Shown here one piece after another: positions 1 through 7,661 of a DNA stretch of 28,757 bases. The notes beneath the pieces were generated by a model. It did not search any database and was not told the origin of the DNA. It saw only the letters and a program-made list of their open reading frames with translations. Position numbers and translations under genes: made by a program. Source of the DNA: JBDHZK01 sp039811865. Its GTDB lineage: Bacteria > Actinomycetota > Actinomycetes > Propionibacteriales > Propionibacteriaceae. Where the stretch lies: positions 1 through 28,757 of the forward strand of contig JBDHZK010000017.1 in assembly GCA_039811865.1 (NCBI GenBank), in the 5' to 3' direction. How positions within the stretch are numbered: the stretch's first letter is position 1; each line of letters begins with the position of its first letter.

Positions 1-2
1 TC

Positions 3-1199
3 GAAAGCGCGGTCCGTATTGGCGTCAAGGCCGGCATTGCCGCCTTGATTGCGTCGGGAGCTATCACTCCAGGGGCGTTCGTCGCCGGGGCGGTCGCCTT
101 TGCTGCCGGAACTGCGGTGGCGCTTGGATGGTTTCTCGCGCGTGCTTCCCATCGTCTCGCCCGTTACTACGACATGGTCGCAGACTTGCTGGCGAAGACG
201 CTCGATCACGCGATGGTGCTGATCGGATCGATGCGCCGAGTGGGCGACGCCCTGGAGCGGGTCGCCGTCCTGCTGGAAGGGGGCGTTGACCCCGGGCCCC
301 TGGGGCAGGTGCGATCTCGCACCCCCGACGGGCGCGTGCCGTGGGGGAAGGCGGCCCAGGGGCGGGGCTACCACGCCGAGGATCGGGTGTTGGCCGAGTT
401 GGCCGACAATGCCTACGTCTACCCCGGGCGTGAACCGGGCGACCACTTGCGCGAGGTACCTGCGGGCTATACCCGGCTGGAGGGAGATCCAGCGGCATTG
501 CGCGAGCTCGGCCTGGATCCGAGCTTGTTCACCGACCACGGCGACGGGTTCACCGCGGCACTGTTTCGAGGCCCCGACGGCCGTTACGTCGTCGCCTTCG
601 TGGGTACCGAACTCGACCAGGTCGCCGACCTCGTCGAGGATGCCAACGGTGCAGTGACGGTCTCGCCCCAGCTGCAACGCGCGCTGGACCTGTCCAAGGC
701 GCTGCAGCGCAGCAAGATCGACGACGACGTCGTGTTCACCGGGCATTCGCTTGGCGGGCGACTCGCGGCGGCAGCGAGCGCCTATTCCGGAAACGCAGCG
801 GTGACCTGGAATGCTGCCGGGGTATCGGATTCCGCCCTCCGATACATCGCCGGCCAACGGGGCGAGAACTTCGCCACCGTGCAGGCTCGCCTGGAGGCAG
901 GCCAGGTCCGGGCCTATTCGACCGGGCACGACCCCTTGACGAACTTCAACGATGTGACGCCGATCCCGGACGGTCGCGGCAACCGGATCTACCTGAGTGA
1001 CAAAGACCTGGGCCTGGGCAATGTCAGCCACCACTTGATCGGGCAGGTCCTCCAGGAGTTCGACGCCTATCCACGGCACCATCCTGATCGCGGAATCGAC
1101 TCGATGGTGCGCGGCGAGGTTGCCGGCGGTCAGGTCCGCTGGGACGCCGGTGAGGCCAGCGCGGCCATCACCCCACGCCAGCCCGCCTCCGCGTTCTGA
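3..1199 (+). CDS. Lipase-like alpha/beta hydrolase with N-terminal helical/membrane region (5' end cut off by window)
   Basis: The frame is open to the left window edge. The first in-window start codon, TTG at 45, lies inside a hydrophobic stretch, so the gene most likely begins upstream and this is a 3' part. The visible N-terminus has about 40 small and hydrophobic residues, then a helical segment with regular spacing of charged and aliphatic residues. The C-terminal two thirds is a lipase-type alpha/beta hydrolase: the nucleophile elbow GHSLGG is encoded near 750, a GHDPLTNF segment could supply the acid, and the VSHHL segment the histidine. Helical N-terminus plus lipase domain is the layout of many WXG100/LXG-type secreted effectors, but no WXG motif is visible here, so that role is inference. 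It could instead be a cell-envelope lipase. The 3' end overlaps the convergent MarR gene by 70 bases. Confidence 0.7.
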   Translation, partial: ESAVRIGVKAGIAALIASGAITPGAFVAGAVAFAAGTAVALGWFLARASHRLARYYDMVADLLAKTLDHAMVLIGSMRRVGDALERVAVLLEGGVDPGPLGQVRSRTPDGRVPWGKAAQGRGYHAEDRVLAELADNAYVYPGREPGDHLREVPAGYTRLEGDPAALRELGLDPSLFTDHGDGFTAALFRGPDGRYVVAFVGTELDQVADLVEDANGAVTVSPQLQRALDLSKALQRSKIDDDVVFTGHSLGGRLAAAASAYSGNAAVTWNAAGVSDSALRYIAGQRGENFATVQARLEAGQVRAYSTGHDPLTNFNDVTPIPDGRGNRIYLSDKDLGLGNVSHHLIGQVLQEFDAYPRHHPDRGIDSMVRGEVAGGQVRWDAGEASAAITPRQPASAF

Positions 1200-1576
1200 C
1201 CGGCCACGCCGAAGGCGTCGTTCAGGACGCGCATCTGGACGGCGGTGAGTTCGGCCTCAAGGGCTCGGCCCGCCTTGGTGAGGCGCAGTTCGCGGGCCCG
1301 CTGGTCGGTCGCTGCGGCAGCGGAGGTCAAGAGCCCCTGGTGGTGCAGTTGCCGAAGCGGCGCATGCGCGGCCTGCTTGGTGATGCCCAGGAGGTCGATC
1401 AGCGACCCGATCCGGATGCCGGGGTCGCGCTGCACGAAGTAGAGGATGCGGTGGTGGGTGCGGCTCAGGCCACGCTCTTCCAGGATGCGGTCCGGCAGCG
1501 CGGTGAATGCCCGAAAACCGAAGTAGAAGCCCTCGATGGCGTTACGTAGTTCGATCTCACGATCTGAGTCAATCAT
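1130..1576 (-). CDS. MarR-family transcriptional regulator
   Basis: This is a small winged-helix DNA-binding protein, 148 residues from the chosen ATG at 1576. It shows the MarR plan: an N-terminal dimerisation helix, a helix-turn-helix around IGSLIDLLGITKQAAHAPLR, and a wing with the usual Asp-Gln-Arg-Ala pattern (ATDQRARELRLT), then a C-terminal helix. The ATG at 1576 has GGAAAGG five bases upstream; an in-frame GTG at 1603 would add nine residues and is less well placed. The gene is divergent from the aminotransferase at 1642, and a perfect palindrome lies in the gap. This arrangement is typical of MarR proteins that repress themselves and a neighbour. The ligand cannot be told from sequence. 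The 3' end overlaps the convergent lipase-like gene. Confidence 0.88.
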   Translation of the reverse strand: MIDSDREIELRNAIEGFYFGFRAFTALPDRILEERGLSRTHHRILYFVQRDPGIRIGSLIDLLGITKQAAHAPLRQLHHQGLLTSAAAATDQRARELRLTKAGRALEAELTAVQMRVLNDAFGVAGQNAEAGWRGVMAALASPASQRT

Positions 1577-1607
1577 CTTGACCTTTCCGGGGGTCCTGGT
1601 CACGATG

Positions 1608-1624
1608 GGTCAATCCAATTGACC
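1608..1624. promoter_or_regulatory. Candidate MarR operator: perfect 7-3-7 palindrome
   Basis: GGTCAAT, CCA, ATTGACC is a perfect inverted repeat of 7-base arms with a 3-base centre. It sits between the divergent MarR and aminotransferase genes. Its size and AT-rich inner half fit MarR dimer sites. Binding by this regulator is inference. Confidence 0.6.
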
Positions 1625-1641
1625 TACGGAAGCGTTCTGCG

Positions 1642-2754
1642 ATGCCAATGTTGTCGACCCGGACGGCCGGGCTGAAGCCGTCGCCGATCCGCGAGATTCT
1701 GGCGGTACTCGACCGTCCGGGGATGGTGTCCTTCGCCGGGGGACTGCCCGCGCCCGAAACGTTCCCGACCTTCTCGGGCGGGCTTGCCGAAGGCGTCCTG
1801 CAGTACGGCCCGACCGAGGGTGAGCCCGCGCTCCGCAAACTGGTGGCGCAGCGGCTTGCGGCGCTGGGCATCGACACGGACGCCGAACGCGTGCTCATCT
1901 TGTCCGGCAGCCAGCAGGGCATCGACCTGGTCGCCAAGCTGTTCGTCGATCCGGGGACGCCGGTGGCGACCGAGTCGCCGACCTACCTGGCCGCTTTGCA
2001 GGTCTTCAGGTTCTTCGGGGCCAGTTTCGTACCGCTGACTTTCCATTCTGCCCCGGCGGCCCCGCTCGCCTACGTCGTCCCGACGTTCGCCAACCCCACC
2101 GGGCGCTGTGCGAGCGCGACTCAGCGGGCCGCGCTCGCGGCGTCCTGCCTCGCCCGGGGAGTGACGCTGTTCGAGGACGACCCCTACCGCGACCTGGCGT
2201 ACTCCCCGTGCGAGCGGCGCCCGGTGGTCGCGGGAATGGCCGGCGGGTCGTGGATCTACCAGGGATCGTTCTCGAAGACGCTGGCGCCCGGCCTGCGGCT
2301 GGGCTACCTGACGGCATCGACGGACCTGTTCTGGCGCCTCCAAACTCTGAAGGGCGCCGCCGACCTGCACAGCTCCCGGTTGGGACAAAGCCTCGTGCTG
2401 GACCAACTGAGTGGCCCGGACGCGGCCGCGCGGACGGTCAGCTTGGTCGACTTCTACCGCACCCGCCGAGACGCCTTCGCCGCCCTGCTCGAGCGGCACT
2501 TCGGCGACCTTGCCACCTGGGACGTCCCCGCCGGTGGATTGTTCTTCTGGTTGCGGCTGCACCGGCGGGTCGACACCCGCGAGCTCCTGCCGGACGCGAT
2601 CGCTCGCGGAGTGGCGTTCATGCCCGGTGAGGAGTTCTACCCACAGGCGCCGGAACTGGGCACCATGCGGTTGAACTTCAGCCACGCCTCGCCGACGCAA
2701 GCCGAGCGCGGCCTGGCCAGGCTGGCGGCCCTGCTTCGGGCGCGCCGCGGTTGA
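1642..2754 (+). CDS. PLP-dependent aminotransferase, class I/II (LysN/2-aminoadipate type)
   Basis: This 370-residue fold-type I aminotransferase would move an amino group between an amino acid and a 2-oxoacid. The N-terminus (SPIREIL, FAGGLPAPETFP, YGPTEGEPALRK) matches the free-standing branch related to MocR regulators and LysN. Visible active-site parts are the NPTG loop (Asn151), the EDDPY segment (cofactor Asp and Tyr, 178-182), the Schiff-base lysine in SFSKTLAPGLRLGY (Lys212), and MRLNFS near the C-terminus with the carboxylate-binding Arg. It is shorter than the usual 390-400 residues: the segment between GASFVPL and YVVPTFANPTG, normally about 25-30 residues, is reduced to about 12. 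ATG 1642 follows GGAAG by nine bases; ATG 1648 is an alternative. Substrate is unknown. The adjacent MarR gene and operator suggest induced expression. Confidence 0.88.
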   Translation: MPMLSTRTAGLKPSPIREILAVLDRPGMVSFAGGLPAPETFPTFSGGLAEGVLQYGPTEGEPALRKLVAQRLAALGIDTDAERVLILSGSQQGIDLVAKLFVDPGTPVATESPTYLAALQVFRFFGASFVPLTFHSAPAAPLAYVVPTFANPTGRCASATQRAALAASCLARGVTLFEDDPYRDLAYSPCERRPVVAGMAGGSWIYQGSFSKTLAPGLRLGYLTASTDLFWRLQTLKGAADLHSSRLGQSLVLDQLSGPDAAARTVSLVDFYRTRRDAFAALLERHFGDLATWDVPAGGLFFWLRLHRRVDTRELLPDAIARGVAFMPGEEFYPQAPELGTMRLNFSHASPTQAERGLARLAALLRARRG

Positions 2755-2767
2755 GGCGTCGCGCCGC

Positions 2768-3736
2768 TCAGACCTTGCGGATGCGCACCCAGCGGACCTG
2801 GTGGTTGTCGCCCTTGCGCAAGATGGCGGTAGCCCGGCCTCGGGTGGGCAGGATGTTCTGCTCCAGGTTGGGCCCGTTGATCTCGTCCCAGATGTCCAAC
2901 GCGAGCTTCTCGGCGGCCTCGTCGGTCATCTCGGCGTAGGGACGGAAGTAGGACCGTGGGTCGCGGAAGGCCGTCTCCCGAAGGCGGAAGAAGCGCTCCA
3001 CGTACCAGCGTCGGATGTTCGCCGTCGACGCGTCCACATAGACCGAGAAGTCGAAAAAGTCGCTGACCGCCTGGGCGGTGGTGCCGTCCATGCGGCGCCG
3101 GGCGGGCTGCAGGACGTTCAACCCCTCCACGATCAGAATGTCCGGCCGATGCACGACTATCTGCTCTTCGGGCAAGATGTCGTAGACCAGGTGGGAGTAG
3201 ACCGGCGCGGACACCTGGGGTCGTCCCGACTTGACGTCCATCACGAACTTGAGCAGCGCGTGGCGATTGTAGGACTCCGGAAACCCCTTGCGGGTAAGCA
3301 ATCCCCGGGACTCGAGCTCGGCGTTGGGGTACAAGAAGCCGTCGGTGGTGACCAGGTCGACCTTCGGACGGCCGGGGCCGCGCGCGAGCAACTCCTTCAG
3401 CAGCCGGGCGGTCGTCGACTTCCCGACCGCGACCGAGCCGGCCACCCCGATCACGAACGGCGTTCGGGCCACATGCAGGCCGAGGAAGTCGTGCGTCCGG
3501 CGATGCAGTGACACGTTCCGCTCGCGGTACAGGTTGAGTAGCTGGGTCAACGGCAGGTAGACCTCGCGGACCTCCGCGGAGTCGGTCGGGTCGCCCAGCC
3601 CCCGCAACTGATCGAGCAGGTCGGGCTCGATATCGACGGGCATGGCCTCGGCGATCTGCGCCCAATCCGCCCTGGTCCGGGCCACGTAGGGGCCGAACGG
3701 TTCGTCGGTGCAGTGAGGGCCGCCGTTGGCCAGCAC
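2768..3736 (-). CDS. coaA: Pantothenate kinase, type I (CoaA)
   Basis: CoaA phosphorylates pantothenate with ATP, the first and usually controlling step of coenzyme A synthesis, in the cytosol. The protein has the P-loop GVAGSVAVGKST (about residues 97-108), TTDGFLYPN, the KGFPESYN segment, VYSHLVYDI and the EGLNVLQ motif, all closely matching mycobacterial CoaA. The start is uncertain. I chose GTG 3736 (322 residues) because the conserved N-terminus (EPFGPYVARTRADW) begins just after it, matching the family length near 312. ATG 3817 would give 349 residues and overlap the glmS start codon, and neither has a strong ribosome site. It is divergent from glmS and convergent with the aminotransferase, 13 bases away. 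Confidence 0.93.
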   Translation of the reverse strand: MLANGGPHCTDEPFGPYVARTRADWAQIAEAMPVDIEPDLLDQLRGLGDPTDSAEVREVYLPLTQLLNLYRERNVSLHRRTHDFLGLHVARTPFVIGVAGSVAVGKSTTARLLKELLARGPGRPKVDLVTTDGFLYPNAELESRGLLTRKGFPESYNRHALLKFVMDVKSGRPQVSAPVYSHLVYDILPEEQIVVHRPDILIVEGLNVLQPARRRMDGTTAQAVSDFFDFSVYVDASTANIRRWYVERFFRLRETAFRDPRSYFRPYAEMTDEAAEKLALDIWDEINGPNLEQNILPTRGRATAILRKGDNHQVRWVRIRKV

Positions 3737-3802
3737 AGCCTCGTCGGTTGCGGGTGCGTTCGCGCCCCGGTGCGCGTCCGCGGGCCCGCTGAACCCGCGC
3801 GG

Positions 3803-3815
3803 TAGGGTTTCGGCC
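3803..3815 (+). promoter_or_regulatory. Predicted -10 box for leaderless glmS transcript
   Basis: TAGGGT (3803-3808) fits the actinobacterial TANNNT -10 form and is followed by seven bases and then the glmS ATG. Transcription would begin at or next to the A of ATG. No ribosome-binding site is present, which agrees. No clear -35 box was seen. Confidence 0.5.
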
Positions 3816-5660
3816 ATGTGCGGAATTGTCGGGTATGTAGGCCCCCGAGTGGCCAAGAACGTCGTGATTGCAGGGCTTCGCCGGATGGAGTACCGCGGTT
3901 ACGACTCGGCCGGGGTCGCCGTCGTGGTGAATGGGGACATCGACGTCCGCAAGAAGGCCGGAAAGATCGCGAATCTGGACGCCGAGGTTGTTGAGCATCC
4001 CCTCCCCGATACCGACAGCGGGATCGGGCACACCCGCTGGGCCACCCACGGCGGGCCCACGGACCTGAACGCGCACCCGCACGTCAGCCAAAGCGGTCGA
4101 GTCGCCCTGATCCACAACGGCATCATCGAGAACTTCGCCTCGCTCAAGGCGGAGTTGCTGGACGAGGGAGTGCAGTTCAAGTCCCAGACCGATACCGAGG
4201 TGGCGGCCCAGTTGCTGGGCCGCGAGGTGGACGGCGGCGCCGACCTCGCCGAAGCGATGCGTTCGGTCTGCAAGCGGCTGGACGGGGCGTTCACCCTGGT
4301 CGCGATCGACTCGGCGAATCCCGAACGACTCGTCGCCGCGCGCCGCAACTCTCCGCTCGTGGTGGGCATCGGCGAGGGCGAGAACTTCCTCGCCTCCGAC
4401 GTCGCCGCATTCATCGAGTTCACTCGGGACGCGATCGAGCTCGGCCAAGACGAGATCGTCGAGGTGACCCGCGACGACGTCCAGGTGACCGACTTCGACG
4501 GCAACCCGGCCTCGAGCCGTCCGTTCCACGTCAGTTGGGATCTCGCCGCCGCCGAGAAGGGCGGTTACGACTGGTTCATGCGCAAGGAGATCTACGAGCA
4601 GCCCAAGGCGGTCGCGGACACCCTGCTCGGCCGGTTCACCGAGGACGGGGCGCTGAAGCTCGACGAGATCCACATCTCCGAACACGAACTCCGCCAGATC
4701 GACAAGATCGTCCTGGTCGCCTGCGGTTCGGCGTTCTATGCGGCCATGGTCGCCAAGTACGCCATCGAGCACTGGACCCGGATCGCCTGCGAGGTCGAGA
4801 TCGCCAGCGAGTTCCGCTACCGCGACCCGATCATCACGCCGCGGACGCTGGTGGTCACGATCAGCCAGTCCGGCGAGACCGCCGACACCCTGATGGCGAT
4901 TCGGCACGCCCGGGAGCAACAGGCGAAGGTGATCGCGATCTGCAACACCAACGGCGCGACGATCCCGCGCGAATCCGACGCCGTCATCTACACCCACGCC
5001 GGGCCCGAGATCGGCGTCGCCTCCACGAAGGGGTTCCTGACGCAGGTAGCGGCCTGCTACCTGCTCGGGCTCTACCTGGCGCAGGTCCGGGGAACGAAGT
5101 TCGGCGACGAGATCGCCAAGATCATGAACGAACTCGCGTCCATGCCTCCGCACATCCAGGACGTCCTGGACGCCTGCCAGCCGATGCTCGACCTCGCCAA
5201 ACAGCTTCAAGGCCATGAGTCGGTGTTGCTGCTGGGTCGCCACGTGGGCTACCCCGTCGCGTTGGAGGGTGCGCTGAAGCTCAAGGAGATCTCCTACATC
5301 CACTCCGAGGGTTTCCCCGCCGGGGAGCTCAAGCACGGCCCGATCGCCCTCGTGGAAGAGGGGCTGCCGGTTTTCGTGGTGGTCCCGCCGCGGGGCCGCG
5401 ATCAGTTGCACGACAAGGTCGTTTCCAACATCCAGGAGATCCGGGCTCGAGGCGCGTACACCATCGTCCTCGCCGAGGAGGGGGACGACGAGGTGGTGGA
5501 GATGTCGGACATCTTGTTCACGCTGCCCAACGTCTCGACGCTGCTGCAGCCCCTGCTGGCGATCCTGCCCTTGCAGGTCTTCGCCTGCGAGTTGGCGACG
5601 CTGAAGGGACATAACGTCGATCAGCCGCGGAACCTCGCCAAGTCCGTCACCGTGGAGTGA
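3816..5660 (+). CDS. glmS: Glutamine-fructose-6-phosphate aminotransferase (isomerizing)
   Basis: GlmS makes glucosamine-6-phosphate from fructose-6-phosphate and glutamine, committing carbon to peptidoglycan and other amino-sugar polymers. The start is fixed by the catalytic cysteine: MCGIVGYVG puts Cys at residue 2, exposed once Met is removed, so longer readings of the frame are wrong. The class II glutamine amidotransferase domain covers about residues 2-220 (RGYDSAG, HTRWATHG, HNGIIEN). Two SIS sugar-isomerase domains follow, with CGSAFYAA, SQSGETADT and EGFPAGELKHGP. The C-terminus DQPRNLAKSVTVE is the canonical family ending. At 614 residues it is full length. The gene begins an apparent operon with acpS ten bases downstream. 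The promoter appears leaderless. Confidence 0.97.
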   Translation: MCGIVGYVGPRVAKNVVIAGLRRMEYRGYDSAGVAVVVNGDIDVRKKAGKIANLDAEVVEHPLPDTDSGIGHTRWATHGGPTDLNAHPHVSQSGRVALIHNGIIENFASLKAELLDEGVQFKSQTDTEVAAQLLGREVDGGADLAEAMRSVCKRLDGAFTLVAIDSANPERLVAARRNSPLVVGIGEGENFLASDVAAFIEFTRDAIELGQDEIVEVTRDDVQVTDFDGNPASSRPFHVSWDLAAAEKGGYDWFMRKEIYEQPKAVADTLLGRFTEDGALKLDEIHISEHELRQIDKIVLVACGSAFYAAMVAKYAIEHWTRIACEVEIASEFRYRDPIITPRTLVVTISQSGETADTLMAIRHAREQQAKVIAICNTNGATIPRESDAVIYTHAGPEIGVASTKGFLTQVAACYLLGLYLAQVRGTKFGDEIAKIMNELASMPPHIQDVLDACQPMLDLAKQLQGHESVLLLGRHVGYPVALEGALKLKEISYIHSEGFPAGELKHGPIALVEEGLPVFVVVPPRGRDQLHDKVVSNIQEIRARGAYTIVLAEEGDDEVVEMSDILFTLPNVSTLLQPLLAILPLQVFACELATLKGHNVDQPRNLAKSVTVE

Positions 5661-5670
5661 GCCGGCAGCG

Positions 5671-6021
5671 ATGATCGTCGGCATCGGCATCGACGTCTGC
5701 GACATCGAGAGATTCGCCGCGGCGCGGCTTCGTCAGCCTCGGTTGCTGGCACGGGTTTTCACCGAGCCCGAAACCCGTGGTTCGCCGGCGACGTTGGCCG
5801 GCCGATTCGCCGCCAAGGAGGCGCTGGCCAAGGCGCTCGGCGCACCCGAGGGCCTCTCCTGGCACCACTGCGTCGTGACCAGCCGACGCAGCGGTCAACC
5901 GGAGATCGCCATGAGCGGGTCAGTGGCCGCCCGGGCGCAGGAGTTGGGCGTGGCTCGGGTGCACCTGTCCATCACTCACGACTGTGGCGTGGCCGCCGCG
6001 GTCGTGGTTTGCGAGGGCTGA
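5671..6021 (+). CDS. acpS: Holo-[acyl-carrier-protein] synthase
   Basis: AcpS moves the 4'-phosphopantetheine arm from coenzyme A to acyl carrier protein. The 116-residue protein has both family signatures: GIGIDVCDIERF (Mg-binding Asp8) and RFAAKEALAKALG (Glu50), with SITHD near the end. Length is typical of the small trimeric type. It starts ten bases after the glmS stop and one base before the nnrED start codon, so it is almost certainly cotranscribed. The ribosome site is weak, which suggests coupling to upstream translation. The link to CoA fits coaA lying just across the divergent promoter region. Confidence 0.95.
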   Translation: MIVGIGIDVCDIERFAAARLRQPRLLARVFTEPETRGSPATLAGRFAAKEALAKALGAPEGLSWHHCVVTSRRSGQPEIAMSGSVAARAQELGVARVHLSITHDCGVAAAVVVCEG

Positions 6022-6022
6022 G

Positions 6023-7435
6023 GTGCGCGCCGCGTATTGCGTCCAGCAGATCCGGACCGCCGAGGAGGCGATGCCGGAGTTGGCGACCGGCGTCCTGATG
6101 CAGCGCGCCGCCGGCGCGCTCGCCCTGGCGATCAGGCGGTTCCTGTGGGGGCGGCGCGCCGTGCGGGCCCCGGGGGCTCGCGTCTTGCTGGTGGTCGGGC
6201 CGGGGAACAACGGTGGCGACGCGCTGTTCGCCGGCGCCCGGTTGGCGCGAACGGGGGCGAAGGTAGCGGCGTGGCGGGCGTTTGGCCGGGCCCACTCCGC
6301 GGCGTGGGCGGATTTCCTGGCCGCGGGTGGGGTCGAGGTCGTCCCCACCGGGGGCGAGCGGGTCGACGTCGTCGTGGACGGACTGCTGGGGATCGGCGGA
6401 CGACCCGGTCTGCCGGACGCGGTTGCCGCGGTGGCCAAGCGCTGGGCGCAGGCCGGCGTCCCGGTGATCGCGGTGGATCTGCCGTCCGGACTCGACGCGG
6501 ATTCGCCCTCGGCGCCCGACAGCTTCACCGCCGAGCTGACCCTCACCTTCGGGGCGCTCAAGGTCTGCCAGGTGGGCGAACCGGCGCGTTCTCGCTGCGG
6601 GGACGTCCAATTGGTCGACATCGGCCTGACGCTGGCCGAACCGGTACTTCGAGTCTGGGACGCCGCCGACGTGGCGTCCCTCTGGCCGGTGCCGGGGCCG
6701 ACAAGCGATAAGTATTCGCGCGGGGTGGTCGGCATCGACGCCGGCTCGGCCACCTATCCGGGGGCCGGGGTGCTCGCCACGATGGGCGCCGCTCACGCCG
6801 GCGCCGGCATGGTGCGCTTCACCGGGGATCCCGTGGTCGGGGCCCGGGTGGGCCAGGCATTGCCGAACGTCGTCCAGGCCCCGGGACGGGTCCAAGCGAA
6901 CCTGCTCGGGTGCGGCTGGGGAGAACGGGACGACGGTGCGCGGGTCGTAGCGAGCGCCCTGGACAGCGGGCTGCCCACTGTGGTGGACGCCGACGGGCTG
7001 CGCTACTTACCGACGCGTCCTTTGGGCGGGCACGTCCTGCTGACCCCGCATGCTGGGGAGTTGGCCCGTCTGCTAGGGGTTTCGCGCGAGCACGTGACCA
7101 CCGACCCGATCGGGCACGCGCACCGTGCGGCCGAGCGGTTCGACGCCGTCGTCCTGCTCAAGGGGGCCACCCAGTACGTGGCGTCGCCGGGGGAGCGTTG
7201 CCTGGAGGTCGCCGCACCCGGCCCCGCCTGGACGGCTCAGGCCGGATCGGGGGACGTCCTGGCGGGAATCTGCGCGACGTTGTTGGCGGCCGGGCTCGCG
7301 CCGGCGCGGGCGGGCGTCGCGGCGGCGTCCGCGCAGGCGCTGTGCGCGGCGGCGTTCCCGGGGCCGTTCGCGCCACAGGAGTTGGCGGCCCGCCTGCCGG
7401 AGCTGATCGGTGCGCGTTTCGGGGCTGGCCGGTAA
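6023..7435 (+). CDS. nnrED: Bifunctional NAD(P)H-hydrate epimerase / ADP-dependent dehydratase
   Basis: This 470-residue enzyme repairs NADH and NADPH hydrated by heat or side reactions. The N-terminal YjeF_N epimerase domain (about 1-215) has the opening RAAYCVQQIRTAEEA, the nucleotide loop VGPGNNGGDALF (58-69) and DLPSGLDADS. The C-terminal carbohydrate-kinase-like dehydratase (about 220-470) has LLTPHAGELARLLG (about 339-352), VLLKGATQYV and AGSGDVLAG (about 407-415), which binds ADP. GTG 6023 was chosen because it restores the usual N-terminus and has GAGGG five bases before it; the frame stays open further upstream but would overlap acpS. It is the last gene of the glmS-acpS group. The spacer regions are compact, making it a little short for the fused family. 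Confidence 0.93.
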   Translation: MRAAYCVQQIRTAEEAMPELATGVLMQRAAGALALAIRRFLWGRRAVRAPGARVLLVVGPGNNGGDALFAGARLARTGAKVAAWRAFGRAHSAAWADFLAAGGVEVVPTGGERVDVVVDGLLGIGGRPGLPDAVAAVAKRWAQAGVPVIAVDLPSGLDADSPSAPDSFTAELTLTFGALKVCQVGEPARSRCGDVQLVDIGLTLAEPVLRVWDAADVASLWPVPGPTSDKYSRGVVGIDAGSATYPGAGVLATMGAAHAGAGMVRFTGDPVVGARVGQALPNVVQAPGRVQANLLGCGWGERDDGARVVASALDSGLPTVVDADGLRYLPTRPLGGHVLLTPHAGELARLLGVSREHVTTDPIGHAHRAAERFDAVVLLKGATQYVASPGERCLEVAAPGPAWTAQAGSGDVLAGICATLLAAGLAPARAGVAAASAQALCAAAFPGPFAPQELAARLPELIGARFGAGR

Positions 7436-7444
7436 GGGTCCGGG

Positions 7445-7463
7445 CCCTTCGACAGGCTCGGGC
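7445..7463. repeat. Short sequence resembling a widespread interspersed REP-like repeat
   Basis: CCCTTCGACAGGCTCGGGC lies just after nnrED. It closely resembles the CCTTCGACAGGCTCAGGG unit that I recall as scattered in gaps of many high-GC genomes. Only this copy is in the window, so repeat status rests on recall, not on sequence shown here. The rest of 7436-7661 shows no gene or clear hairpin. Confidence 0.3.
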
Positions 7464-7661
7464 GCGGTGTCGCGGCCTGGGCTAGGACGTCCCCCGGGCG
7501 CATGGGCCAAGACGCGTTTCTGGGCACGGGGTCGAGTCGTCGGCCAGGGGCTTCGACCTTGAGCCGGCGAGCGGACGGCGCACGCTCGGCGCCCGGGCGT
7601 GGCAGCGTTGGCATCCCCCGACCGCCTGGGCGACCACCCCCGGTACGACAGGCTTGCGCAC

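Noticed and set aside
3726..3815. A 30-residue N-terminal extension of GlmS
   Set aside because: GlmS needs cysteine at position 2 after the initiator Met, which fixes the start at 3816.
3737..3815. glmS ribozyme upstream of glmS
   Set aside because: The predicted -10 box ends seven bases before the start codon, leaving no transcribed leader, and no ribozyme core was seen.
2637..5705. A 1022-codon open frame on the minus strand across coaA and glmS
   Set aside because: It lies antisense to glmS and overlaps coaA in another frame, both clearly real genes. Its product is low-complexity, rich in Asp, Arg, Gly and Leu, as expected for the shadow of high-GC third positions.
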